Positions 13,250 to 26,200 of a stretch of DNA of 64,000 nucleotides are shown piece by piece; positions within the stretch are counted from its first letter, which is position 1, and each line of letters opens with the position of its first letter. A program made the position numbers and the translations under genes. This DNA comes from Amia ocellicauda. Lineage: Eukaryota > Chordata > Actinopteri > Amiiformes > Amiidae. The DNA is taken from the NCBI RefSeq assembly GCF_036373705.1, contig NC_089850.1:19015256-19079255 (forward strand). The letters run 5' to 3'. The notes under the pieces were generated by a model that was not told the DNA's origin, did no database searches, and saw only the letters and a program-made list of their open reading frames with translations.

Positions 13250-16200
13250 ATTCCAATTCAAAACTCTGTGAACTAATTATACCGTCAGTCAAGCAGCTTT
13301 TAAATCATAGTTTCTCCACACATTTCTGCAACGTTACTGCACCCTTAACCTGGGAGTAAAGGTGTCGTACTACTACTACTAGACAACCAAAAGTCTCGGA
13401 TTTGACGCGTCTGGTTATTAATTACATTTGGGCTCTAGCATTGCAAACGTTGCAGAAAATGTATAAAAACTGTGAAGAAACATTAAAGAAGCAACGCCAC
13501 TTATTAATTTGTCAAGAACTATACATGTACAATTATCCAAATAATGCATATTATAGCTCGTTTGGTAAGTTTCTGTACCTACAGTAATTTCTCAGACTGG
13601 GATGTGTTTTTATAGGGTAACATTGGATTTCTAGTGCAATTAGCTCTTAATAGGGATGCATGATCGGACCTGCGGGTGTTGCATGAGTTATATCACAGCT
13701 ATACGAGGATAAGATCTAGTTTTGAAATAGGGTGTCCATGTGGATTTCCTCAGTCTAAAGTTTGCAAACCTGTTATGCTGTATTAGTGGTGAATCCCATG
13801 GCCCCCGATTCCCTGCTGACTTTACACCTGTTTAACATATCGCACGGTCTGCAAGCGATGAGAAAAGGGTGAAGAAAATCAATACGACGTTTTTAGGAAA
13901 CTGCCAGGACTGTATCTGTATCGCTGTGGTCTGTATATATAATTTGCCTATTTCTAATAATTATATTCTGAAAAATTGTAATTATATTAATCATCATATG
14001 CCTAATTATTATTATTAGATTATTAGACACTGATCTTATATATATATATATATGGTACTGACCCATCATATACACAGGACTGGAGGATGCAGGGCTCCCT
14101 GATAACACAGCAGCCTTACAGGGTCCCCGTTTTGTCCTGTCTGGGCTCAACCCTGTGCACCCGCCTCTCAGTCAGCTCTGGAAGCAGTGAGATCTGGGAC
14201 CAGTTGCATAAGACATCATGAGTATTGAATAACTGAAGCATAGGTGACCGAGGCTTTTCCATTAACTATAGTGTGCTGTGCTGACTTCAGTGGGTCATGG
14301 CACTCATAAACCCAAGGATCACTTCAGAGGCAACCTAAACTCAGGGGGTCAGTTTAATCCAAGTTGTTTTATGCAGTGTTTTTAGCGTCTCAAGATGGGC
14401 CACCATTAGTGGTATGATTTTGTGTGGAAAAAACAAGTTAAATATAGTGAGGATTACCATGGTAAAATCACAGTACAAAGTGGTGTGGTGTTTTAACACT
14501 ATTCACAACCTCTAATTCCATAGTGACCACTGACCACAATCTGTGTTGACATCAAACTGCAACAACACAAAAATAAGGATCAAAATTAAAAACACCAATG
14601 TGTATATTTGAAAATATAATGACATAACAGCGATATGATTTAATATGTGTTGGGGATGTACGACACGCCCCATGTGTCCCCTACGACACACCCCTATCCT
14701 CTATGACTGGCCTGTGTCTGTGTCCCCTACGATATGCCCATATCCTCTACGACAGGCTTTTGAGTGTAATTGTGGTAACAACTAGGGACAGAACGGATCC
14801 AGGGGTTAACAATTGACTCAGCGTGGTCAGCAAGAACACAGTCGATGTGTATCTTATATGTATAGTAACATATGCTGCTGTTGCTCTAATGTATGCTCCC
14901 ATGCGACATTTCTAGATCACATATGATACTTTTTGCTCTCATTCATCATTTGGCGTCAGTGCCCTGTGCACCTTTTATCTTAGTAAGTCTCATCCTGCAG
15001 GAGCGACGGAAAGCAAAACCCCGATTGTTGAATTGGCAAGCCGGGCACATGGTCCTTGCATCACAACCCACATGCTTCCATCAGCAGGAGGATGTGAGAG
15101 CTATCACTTAGAGGAATCTGGGTTACTCACAGGAGCCAGATGTATGTAGCTGCAAAATAAGATATGTCAGATTATTATTTTTAATAACAGAAGATTGAAA
15201 AATAAATAGAAAATGTGAACTTTATTAGCGGGGTACTTTGTTTCCAATCACAGCCAGCAGACCTAACACCCATTGCTGAAGAAATAACATTTTCCCCCTC
15301 AGGAGTCGGGATCTATTGAATGTATAACAAGACCTCTGTGGGGTTTAACAAATCCATCTTTTGTGAGTTTAGCCTGCAATCTGGATGTGTTTTACAGACA
15401 AAGCAGTGTCTTCCACTCTAGTCTCATCGTGGAAATGTGTGACGAGGTGATGTGGCAAAGGAGAATATTTACTAAGCAAGACATCGCACAGAAATAGGCG
15501 ACTGCACTCTGATACGAAATGTGATCGAAATCAGCTTGTAATATTTTCCAGCCACTGTACACACATTATAAATAAAACATGTCCTTTCAATATATACGAA
15601 CACAACAGATTTCAGATTAGTTGTGTTTCTCTCGCACCACAGGGTACAAATGAAGCCGATCACGTAAACACAAGGGAGATGTAGCTTTCCCCTTGTTTCC
15701 CCACATTGATTAAAATTAATTTCTTTCTTTTATGGTTTAGCTCAGAAAACTAATCTGTGCCTCTGGATAGTCAACATTGTTCAATTTGAATAAACAAAAA
15801 AACAATTATTGGTTAAAAAAGGCATTACAAGATGTGTCTCCCTGCCTCTTACTATCTATACATTTTAATGAATACATGATGTACAGATATGATTTAAGCC
15901 GTGCACTGTCTAGATTTAAACCACATCTCATTCTGGCTCTAATAACTAGTGCATTTAGTATAATTTGTATGGAGTTTTCCAGACACATTGAAAAAGATTG
16001 GCATTGTATTGACAGTATGAATGGAAAATAAATCCTTCAAGATTACAGTTATGAAGTTTGTTATTAGACCATTGTCATACTTTAACAATCCTGGGCAATA
16101 TTTTAACTCCTAGTGAATTAATGAATCAGTGGAATTACACATCGATTTCCTGAGTTCTGTCGTCGATTAAATCAATTACAGTTAAGATTAGGGTTGGAGT

Positions 16201-19200
16201 CAGGGTGAGGGATAGGGTTACAGATACCGGAGCTCAGAGGAATGTGTGAGATATTCAGGTATTGTTCCTTGGGTATTCAAACATGAAATAAATGAAATAA
16301 AAGTAGGTATTTAAATATTTTCGGATGATAACATTGATTGTGCTTTTGGGACTCTCCTCTGGGATGTCTTCTGATGTGCGATTATAGGGGGTGATTGAGC
16401 TGTGAAATGTGACGTTGCAGTATAGCGGCAAAGCAGGTTTATTTAACACTTGCCTTGAACTCCGCACGGCCAGGACCCCCTCGTTCATTTCAAGCCTGGT
16501 TTGTTTTTAATCACTACATATGTCAAAAACTGCAAGAGCATTAGGGTAATCGCCCTTGTGGAACATCATTAGACAAGTCTTATATCGATTTTCCAGCAGG
16601 CTGTCTTGAGAGAGAAAAAGAATATCCTATTTCTCTCCTGAAGTACATGTTTGTCACTGTAGTATCAGTATAGCTGGGGCTGAGAGCGGATGCACCAATA
16701 CACTAAACAGTGACATGGTATCCAAACACAGATGCCTACATCATTGGATACATTTTGCTCTGGAATTCCCAGGTTGTAACAAAGTTTTTCTGAAACCACA
16801 GAGTACCAAACAAAGAGCTTGTTAAGAAAATAGCCCAATTAAGAGCTAAATATTTTCAACTGAGAGTTTGTGGTCCCCCAGGACAAGGTTTGGAAGAATA
16901 GACCGAGAACTTTATGATTTTATTATATATTATCAAACAGAGTAAAACAAAGGCCAAGAACGAAACTGACTGAGAAAAATGTTCCTCAAGAACAACTGGA
17001 CCAACTACACACTTTTATTTATCTGCACCGTCATCTTCCCAGTATACTCTGAGACTTTGGCTTGGCCCAAGACTCAGCAGACAGTTTCTTTCCCTCTTTA
17101 TGCGTCCATCCCCCCCCCCCCCCCTTACAAAGGTGTTTAATTGGTTCTCCTAATTTAAATGGATTCCGTAACCCCCCTCCCTTTCTACAGTCCTTGTAAC
17201 TGAACTTTTTTAATTGAAAAGATAAGACTGTCATTCAATTGGCAGAGTTTTTTTTATTATTATTTTTTGAACGGTGGCTGACAATGTTAATTGAGGTTGA
17301 TGACTGGATTCTAATGCAATTAAAATACCTGATTTCTCCCTCTCTCTCTCGCTCGCTCTCCCTTTCTCAACAAATGCTAAAGAGCTTTTCTCTTTAAAGA
17401 TTACTAGACAAATTTGTAGAGGAAATTACTTCATTTGTTATCTGGGAAGTGGTAGATGAGTTATAGTAATTTAGCCTGGAGAGGAGATTGGACACTTTTA
17501 AAGGGCTCGTGGTCATTTGGAAACTAGAGTCTAGGTAACATTTAATAATAAGATCACATCGATAGCAGTTAAATTACTTATTAATTAATTATTACTTAAT
17601 TTTAATCAAACTATTATTCAGTGTGTTTGTTAGCTGGTTTGCTATATTCTCTCATTAACAATAACACAATACATTATCTTATTGAAGTGATTATATTTAT
17701 TATTATTTGGGACTTTGTAATACAATGTCCTGGCACCTTTTGTTAGTTTTCAATCTTTTTATTGTTCATTTTACCCTTTCGGTTGCTTTCCACTGCAGCC
17801 ACTATTTAAATCCCTGGTGTTTCCTAAGTAACTGGATACTTGCTTGGAGCAAAAGTCAGAAATAACTGTGGCCCTCCGGCAACTGTTCTTAAAATACCTG
17901 TTTGTAATCCTCTGCGTTGACATAGTCCAGTATCCCCCTAACACCCACAAGACCTCAAAAAACTCTCCAAGATGAGATCCTCAAACTGGTTAATTGTTTC
18001 AGAAACTGCTGAACGTACTCTATTCTGCTAATCAGACTGTAGTCTGGTTCTCAATGGCGCTGCATCATAGCTACTATACTGCATCATAGAGTGCTCGGAA
18101 TTAAAGATTCCTAAGATAGAACTGCACATTGACCCCGTACCCTCTTCTGTTCCTTGCCAATGTAGGTGTGGTGTGGGAGGACATGGAAATGACTGCTTTG
18201 GGGTGCATCAGACCCACTCACGCCATCTCTAAACAACACACCAGTTATTACGCTTGCAGTGGCTGGTGTGCTTTGGGTGCCAATAGCTGTTGTCCTTACC
18301 AGGTGCAGAACGAAAGAGGTGGAATGGGGTTCTGTACAGAATTCTCTGGCCGATCACTCTTCCGATATCTCGTCAACCTTCAATCCGATGACTGGATCGA
18401 GATTGCCTTGGAGACGGCTAACACCCTTTGTTAGCGTTACGCAGATCCGTTTGTCTGGCCTTGATTACGACAAAGCAAAACTTTTTCCTATGATAAAAAC
18501 ATGGTTGTCTCAGGTGGGAGCAGAGGTGTAATTAAATGCCCCCCCCTCCTTATTCCCACACACGATAATTGTTGTTTCTCTTTGGCCTTTATAGGTCCAT
18601 TTTTACACATAATTTTATGTGCGTAGGCACTTTGCAATAAATATCACTTTCGCCTCTTTTCAGTTTCAGTCTCATTTAAATACTCCCGCTCCTCGTAGCT
18701 GGGGGAGAAGTTCAGTGAAAGGTCAGTGATAATTGATGCATCCAAGTCTGATTGGCAGCTGTCTTAGTTATAGGCAAACTTGACACATTGCCCATTCAAA
18801 CTTTTTATCCATATCTGTGTAAGTAAGCTATATTTATTGTTGTAAGCCATGGTTTGCTAACAACTGACCGATAAAGTAAAATAAATACGTGACTCAATGC
18901 CTCACTAGGAAGAAGTATTTTGTGCATTTTCAATAATAATTGTTGGCTATTTAAAATCAGAAAAGAGAGAGGTGTGAGGTGTACAGAAAGTAATTCTGAC
19001 TAGAGTTCACTGTTCAGAAGACTTTTAAATATATATATGTATCTGAGGTGAATGCTTAAATGTTAAAACATCAAAAATAATCCAAAAAGAGGATCTTGTA
19101 CTAAACGTTTAACTGTATGTTTCTTCCCTTTGAAACTACCCCAGTATGCACGTAGGCACGTAGTTTTGGTGGATTATTATTTTCAGGCAATTAATGGTAC

Positions 19201-19980
19201 ATATTAATTAAAATTGTAGAAAGTCTATCATCCTGCAAAAGGCAGACTTTTTTCTCTCCAGATTATACCTGAAAGTTCATCATTAATTCAGATCCCTGTT
19301 GGCTTCCTTGCAGATAAATCTGTACAATGTTTTTTTCTTTTTTATAGTGTTTCAGAAAGTATTTGAACACGATTCAGCATTAGCATACTTATCTCCTCTC
19401 TGTGGTTAGAATCAGTAATAGGATTTTAATATGAACAAAGACGGCAAGGGGAATGGAGAAGCCCCGCTGTTTCCCAGAAATTAGCGGCAAATGGCTGCAA
19501 ATATTTAAAAGATTTAATCAATTAAAGCTTAATTAAATCTGCTATTGTAGTTTCTGGTCTCTTGATCTCATGACTAATGGGTAGCTATTTGACACACAGT
19601 GCTCAATGGACCTGCAAACCTGCTAGTTATTTTCTCTTTGTTTTGCCCAAAACATTTATATTACAGCAAAGTATCTTTATAACCTGCTTCATGTCTCCCT
19701 CTGTCAACTAAATGTAACAGATATTTAAAACCTTATTTATTGCCTTTAAGGTGTTCAGAACTCTTCTTATATCTCATCTGACATTTGCAAACTGCAAAGA
19801 TTAGCAGGAATATTTTGTAAGCTTTCCACTCACAAAAAAAGTGGGGGTTTCCTGTTCCTCGTTCCTGCAGGAGGGGTTAAACTGGTCAATTAACATATTA
19901 AGAGATCAGAAACCTGCAGGACCACATTTGTACAACACTGGACTGAAGTCTTACTGTGTGTGTGTGTGTGTCGGTCTCTC
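13250..19980. other. Remainder of pnoc intron 1
   Basis: AT-rich intronic sequence with no supported exon. It contains a short (TA)n run near 14037-14053, a G/A-rich 'gattagggttgg' patch near 16187-16220 and a C16 tract at about 17109-17124. Several long AT-rich stretches resemble the texture of conserved non-coding elements, but that is untested. Confidence 0.5.
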
Positions 19981-19987
19981 CTTCCAG

Positions 19988-20142
19988 CTCCTGCCTCTAC
20001 CAGTGCCACCCAGAGAGCCATGAAGACCCCACTATGGACCCTGCTGTTGCTGGGTCTGCTCGTCCCCATCCGCAGTGACTGTCAGAGAGACTGTCTGTCC
20101 TGCAGCCAGCGTCTCTTTCAGCAGGATACATTCAACACCCTG
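19988..20142 (+). other. pnoc: pnoc exon 2 (signal peptide and first cysteines)
   Basis: Acceptor TCCTTCCAG ends at 19987 after a TG-repeat and pyrimidine tract; the donor CTG/GTGAGAG is at 20143. The ATG at 20020 is the first in the exon and begins MKTPLWTLLLLGLLV, a clear signal sequence, followed by CQRDCLSC. The exon encodes residues 1-41 and ends in phase 0. Confidence 0.92.
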
Positions 20143-22418
20143 GTGAGAGCGCCTCCCTCCCCGCCGCGCTGCAGCCTGTTCCCTCGTTCCGGAGGGAGCA
20201 CTGCTTTTCAGGATGCGTTTGAGCACAGAAGATACAGACAGCACTATAGGGGCAACTTAATGTGAATCCACAGTGCTCCCACTGAGAAGGACGCACCATT
20301 AAAAACCCTCCTCACACCAATTTAACTGTTAGCAACACTCTCAGCTCTACTCTGTAGTTTTTTTTATAACCTGGGTTACTGGTGCTTTTGTCAGTCAGAG
20401 CTATGAAAGTGAAACCCCCCAAATATCACAGCACTTTCCAGTACATTTTAAGATGAAAAATATTGTCTTGACCGTGTGTTTTTTTGCATGCAATGGCTGT
20501 ATCTTTACCCACTGGCTTCTGTGTGATTGCGTGAAGCTTTGTCAAGTGGAAAACTACTTTTATGAGCCCCTGAAATACTCTTCATCCATCAATCTAGGTC
20601 TGCTTTATAAATCAGCCACCTTTCCCTCGCAGAGGCAATGGACTGAGCACTGGACACCTCATTAAACATGTGAATTCTGATTTCTAAAAGTCCACTGTAG
20701 GTGATAATGGTTTTATCACAGTATAGTGGGGACACATGCTCTTCCAATCAGTACAATACAATAGCACAGCATAATGAAGCACAGTGAAATCCAGGAGCAA
20801 GTGTCAATAAAGCGCAGGAGCAGGTGGGTCTGAAATGGAAACGTGTTGCTCAAGCAGAGGGGCAACAATTTAAAAGGGCAAAAATTGTAACACCTGCAGC
20901 CAATGGCTCTGCCCACAGACTGCTACACCATTATGGGAATGTATTGTGGGTAAAATTAAACCCCCATAAGGAATCATTCCCTTCGTGCTATTATAGTATC
21001 ACATCAGAAACTTTTTCATGTGTGTATTATAAAGTCTATACCTAGTTCCCTCAGAACATCCTGCTCCGCTGACTGAGCTGACTGAATAATAATGAAGCCA
21101 ATAATAGCGGAGATCTGTGTTTCCTTTCGCAGGAGCAATCTCTGACTCACCCCCCCCTCCTGTTCATAATAACCATTGTGTGTGCAAGCCAACTAATTTA
21201 CTTAAAGATCGACTCATTCAGGCGGCTGCAGCGGTTACATTATCTCGGCGGTCAATTAGGGCTGCGGTGCGTTATCGGCCGTTGCTGGCAGCGGGCGCGT
21301 TGTGGGCACTGATATGAGGCGGAGCAGTTTGCTGTGTGTGTGCGGATCCCCTTTGGGTACGCCTTGGTTTGGAATTAAGATGACCGGCAAGGGGCACATC
21401 TGCTTTTCCCCTCTGCCTCTTAAGTCCCTCACAGCCCAGCCATGTAGGGGCTTCAATTTCATTGTCTAATTTTACTGGGGAAAAAATAAATCTGTCCATC
21501 TTCCGTCATTAAACTTCAGTGCTTCAACAATGAGGGGTGCAGCACAAATATGGCCATTAACATTATTAGTAGGTCTAATTAATCATGCACATGGAAAAAT
21601 ACATTGGTGTTTATTTTTGGTGTTAATTGTGCCTGTTTTAAAATAAAATACCTTCTATCTGGGCTCTGTAGGAGCAATTTTTCTGACATCCATGAAGGTG
21701 CCGGAGAGTAGAAGCTTCTTAAAGCTCTTTAGATCTGAAAGTACACTGGTCTTCACCTGTGGCACTAGCACTGTAACAGCCAACACTGTGAAAGGAGAAG
21801 CCTCTAAATTCCCTCGTCTTGTTTCAGATATGCATCTTGGAGTGTGAGGGCAAGGTCCCCACAGCGGCTACCTGGGAGATCTGCCACAAAGCCGCGGGGA
21901 AGTCCTCCTATCCTGTAGGGGGCGGTGCACTGAAGAGAGGGGTGGAAGTGGCCCAGCTGCCCTTGGACCTGGAGGACGGGGGCCTACTCTACATGGGGGC
22001 CCTGAAGCGCTTCACCGACGTCACCCAGGCTTTCGATGTCGACAAAGTGGAAGGCGAGAAGCGGGTCTCCAAAATCCGAGAGGCCTACCGCACCGAGGGG
22101 GAGTCCGAGGAGGGCCCGCTGGAGCCAGAGAGCTTGCCGGGGGACGAGTACGCCGTGCCTGCCCCTGAGGGCTCCATCGACCTCAGCAAGCGCTTCGGCG
22201 GTTTCTTGAAAGGGAAGTACGGCTACAGGAAGCTGATGGAGCCGGGCAGGTCCTTGCAGAAGCGCTACGGCGGCTTCATAGGCGTCCGGAAATCTGCCCG
22301 AAAGTGGAACAACCAGAAGAGGTTCAGCGAGTTTCTGAAGCAGTACCTGGGCATGTCCACGCGCTCCAGCGAGTACAACAGCCTCTCGGCCGACATCACC
22401 GAGCAGAACGAAATCTAG
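20020..22418 (+). CDS. pnoc: Prepronociceptin (two coding exons)
   Basis: Secreted precursor of the nociceptin/orphanin FQ neuropeptide, which acts on the G-protein-coupled receptor OPRL1. Coding exons 20020-20142 and 21828-22418 join in phase 0 to give 237 residues; human PNOC has 176. Residues 1-19 form a signal peptide. Six cysteines (21, 25, 28, 43, 47, 60) form the amino-terminal signature of opioid precursors. Lys-Arg cleavage sites lie at 77-78, 101-102, 119-120, 162-163, 186-187 and 205-206. They release an FGGFL-starting peptide (164-185), the nociceptin YGGFIGVRKSARKWNNQ (188-204) and a C-terminal peptide beginning FSEFLKQYL (207 on), which is strongly conserved with mammals. The nociceptin starts with Tyr, whereas the mammalian peptide starts with Phe. 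The neighbouring znf395 matches human synteny. Confidence 0.95.
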
Positions 22419-22560
22419 CGCAATGTTACCAGGAAGGAAGAAGCTCTAGATAAACCAACCTCCCACCCAACTATCAAAAAACATTGACAAATAACAGCCT
22501 GTGGAATGTTACTATAGTTTTGTTTTGTAAATGCAAAAATAATAAACATAATTAAAAACA
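21828..22560 (+). other. pnoc: pnoc exon 3 (peptide exon and 3' UTR)
   Basis: Acceptor CTTGTTTCAG ends at 21827. The exon encodes residues 42-237, all of the peptides and the TAG at 22416-22418. The opioid-like peptide maps to 22194-22259 and nociceptin to 22266-22316. An AATAAA at 22541-22546 predicts polyadenylation near 22560. The coding part is GC-rich compared with its surroundings. Confidence 0.9.
22541..22546 (+). terminator. pnoc: pnoc polyadenylation signal
   Basis: Canonical AATAAA 123 bases after the stop codon, the first one downstream in an A-rich 3' UTR. Confidence 0.65.
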
Positions 22561-22848
22561 ATATGATAATAATATGAGAAAGAAATGTATATATAGAATA
22601 GAAGTCAGCTTTTAAGTGGTCGCCCATCAATGGGCCAAACTAAAGAGGACAAACTGCTTAGTTTTCTTTATTTTCGGTTGTTTTTTGAGAAGAGTGGTTT
22701 AGGAGCTCAGAAATGTTAGGGTCGTTTCTGTTTCTCAGCTCTATCTAGGGACCGTTGTTAAAAGGAATGTGTTTTGAGTGTCATGACACCAAACACACAG
22801 CACAACCACCCTCACCGCCCTACAGCTCAATTTTAAATGTATGTATGT

Positions 22849-22872
22849 ATTTATTTATTTATTTATTTATTA
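22849..22872. repeat. (TTTA)n microsatellite
   Basis: Tandem ATTT units just beyond the pnoc 3' end. A similar tract lies at about 23206-23226. Confidence 0.9.
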
Positions 22873-23109
22873 AAACATATACAAGTGCAATGCAATAGTG
22901 GCTCTACTTGAAGCACTTTTCAGAAAAAGAGTCGACCCACCAAGACCATAATCTTTAGAACAGGATATTGTACACTCCTGCAGTTAGCATTTAGCCACAG
23001 GAGGGGTTCCAGTGAGCGTCAAACACAAAAACAAGCATTTCTCTTTCTGCAGCTCCAGGACTAGCTGACATCCCATCCCTTTCATTATGCTGCCCCCTGG
23101 TGTCTGATT

Positions 23110-23111
<2 letters not shown>

Positions 23112-23180
<69 letters not shown>
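23112..23180. repeat. (TA)n(CA)n compound microsatellite
   Basis: About 18 TA units followed directly by about 16 CA units. Minus-strand open frames across it are repeat artefacts. Confidence 0.98.
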
Positions 23181-23181
<1 letters not shown>

Positions 23182-23229
23182 TGTTTTCAAATATTTGATC
23201 TTGCTTTATTTATTTATTTATTTATTATA

Positions 23230-26200
23230 ATTAATGGGACTCAAAATAAAATCTAATATACCCATATAACTGGAAAATAAGGACAGATTATATTGCATAG
23301 AAAAATTGTATCTCCCCACTCAGTCGATTTCCCGTTTAGACTATATAACTTGGCCATAAATAATGGCCATTAATAACTAAGAAAATAAGTAAATACATAA
23401 GTAAATTAATACACAATCAAGTGTTACGTACTTTTAAACACCAGATTGTTACATGGACAGTTGTGATCATTTTGACCAATCAACATTCGCTTTACTGTAC
23501 GTCGTTTGCCAAGGTGACTCTGTAACCCGTTGTTTGTTTTGGATGGTTTTGGGTTTCTTTTCTGTTTGAGGAAACATTTTTAAATTTGTTCATTGAAAAA
23601 AAAAAAAAAAAAAATGTACATAGCAAAACCGAACAACAACAAAAAAAAGATGAATAAATTAGTTTACTATTTCTTTTGTGGATTGTCATGCAGAAAATTA
23701 TTGTGTGCTGATGTCATTTTTTTAGGAACGCAATTCTGTCCTGAGTTTGTATTTTTATTTTACTGGGAAAGCACAGCAACTCTTTAATGAATGTGCTGCG
23801 GAAAGGGGAGGCCAGACTAGACTGAACAGTGAAGTCTGAAGATGCAGCACAGGCCAAGGTGAGTTTAGTGTAACGCGTGAGTGTCTATGCCTGGTCCTGG
23901 AGACCCGCCAGTCCAGATAGTATTACATGCCAACCCTTTCTAATGCTTTGCTGTGCCGGGGTTATTTATATATAAGACAAGCTCTCTGACTCTATCAATT
24001 CAGGGACCCCTGGGCCCTTGGGGGCTGGAGGGCATTCGAGTATTTCAGATTATCAGGATTAAACATTACCAAGTCTCAAAATTGGTTTTAATTTTGAAAG
24101 GGGGACCTGCAGAGCCTGCCAACGTGGTGCCCTCCAGGACCGGCAGTATTTTAGGGGAGTAGTCACCCCAATGTCTACATCAATGGTCTGAGTGACTTAA
24201 TAGTAGGTACTCTACTCAACAGCAAACACTGAATAAAGTATACCCATCAAATATTTTCTTATGATTTGTATGAAAAAAAAATCGATCTTGCATTCTTGTC
24301 TTAATGAATGAATACTTCTCATTTGGCAAGTTATACTCTATTACTACATATAGACCATTAAAATGGTAAATAAGCCAAACTGCCGATTCCTGCTTCTAAT
24401 TCAATGGTCAGCTCTTCCAGTTGGAGCACGAAGTGTGTGCAAATGAGAAAAAACTGAAAATAAAATAAAATATATGAAGTATCTAAAGATACATTTGACT
24501 TTCTGCATGATATTGTATATGTATTATTTGTATGTTAGCATGCAGGTTAATATCAGTGATAGTTTGTAATCATTTAGGTTAGCAGTAGTATAGCTGTAGT
24601 ATAATAGCAGGTGTGTTTGTGTTCATGATAGTATAGAAATATTATTATTCACCATACAATGGAATTAAGGTATTTTTACATCATAACCAAATTTATAATA
24701 TACAAAATTACAAGCCCACTAAGGAAAAGAGAAAGTGTGCTAGAAAAAAGCTTAACAGTATTGTAAGGAAATAAGAAATATCATATAATACAGGAGAACA
24801 AACCAAGAAACTCACCGTTACAGCTTGGACAATTATAGCAGTTAGAGATTTAATTATTGGAAAAAAAATCATAGCAGTTACATTTAGGAGTAGAAGCATC
24901 TGACCAAGAAATGGCCACCGGGTTCAGCAGTCTATAAGCTGGTGGAAGAAAGGAAAAAATATGGGCAAACAAAATAAACGACGCGTGACTGTAATTGTCA
25001 AGAGGACAACAGCAACAAGAGCTTCACCTGCTTTGCACTCAGGACAACAATTACGCTTTCATTGCAGGTATTCTAAAGTGACGTGTGAAAATTGTTCAAA
25101 ATGTTTCCACTACTTTTTGTATAGATACAAAAAAACAAAACGCATCTATACATTGAAACCAACAAAACAGTCAAATATTATCTGTGCAGTGCTCACGAAG
25201 AAATAAAGAAAATCCAAAAGCCATTTAAAGTTGTACTTATAAAATATATTTAGACATTGAAAGACAAAAGGTAAAAGATACAAAAGGAAGACATCATTAT
25301 AAAAAAAGGTGCGTTTTTCCCCTCCCCCAAGAATTACTTCAGATACATACAGAAGATTTATACAAACATATAAAATGTTTTTTTTGTTGTTGTCGTTTGC
25401 GTTTCGCTTTGAAAAATGCCAGCTTCCCAGTACCCTCTTGCAAGATCAGCGGGAACGAAATAGATTTTAGCACTTTTTTCTTTTAAAGAGTAGAAATCAG
25501 AAATCAAAAACATTAACACTGTAGGAGATACTGATGGCACGAATATTGGACATTTGCGTTTGGAGCCAGTGACCATCATTTTTGTTCGTTTCGTTTTGTT
25601 GCAACTTCAACAATGTTTGATTTCCATTTCCTCTATACGCCAAACATTCATTACATGCCGACAGACATGAAAGAAGCAAAAATGATATAAAATATAGCAT
25701 ACATGACCGAAGAGAAGCCGATTGTAGTTGGGGAAGCAAAAACAAACACACAAACAAACAAAAATATACAATGACAGGTTTTACAATCCGTTGGCTACAT
25801 TACTTGTATTGCACATCTATATATCATTAGATCATCAGAAAGATAAAAATCCCTCCCTGCATAACATTTGATCGCCGATTCTTGCCATCAAGTTGTCACA
25901 TCCTAATCAGCTGCACAACTCCCTCCGAAACGACTGGGAAACAAAAAAAATTAAAATGTTCACAAAATACTGAGATGATATATAGGTACTATTTTCCTGT
26001 GCTGGACTGTAGCTCTGTCACTTTAAGTATTTTAAGAAAAGACTATTTAAAGCTCAGATAAAAACATGTCGTTTTCTCACAATTTCACGAAAAAGAAAAA
26101 TTAAGGAAAAAGGTATTTGAAACGTAACCCAGTTTACAAAAATAAGGAAAAGGGAGTTAAAGCTCGGGGAGCCTGCTGTTGAACGCACATACAGTAAACA

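Noticed and set aside
22984..23190. 68-codon minus-strand frame with VCVCV and IYIYI runs
   Set aside because: It is translated from the (TA)n(CA)n microsatellite.
23885..24150. Palindromic repeat similar to the hAT MITE
   Set aside because: Only short 'tcctgga' arms match. Termini and target duplication could not be placed, so it is mentioned only within the interval entry.
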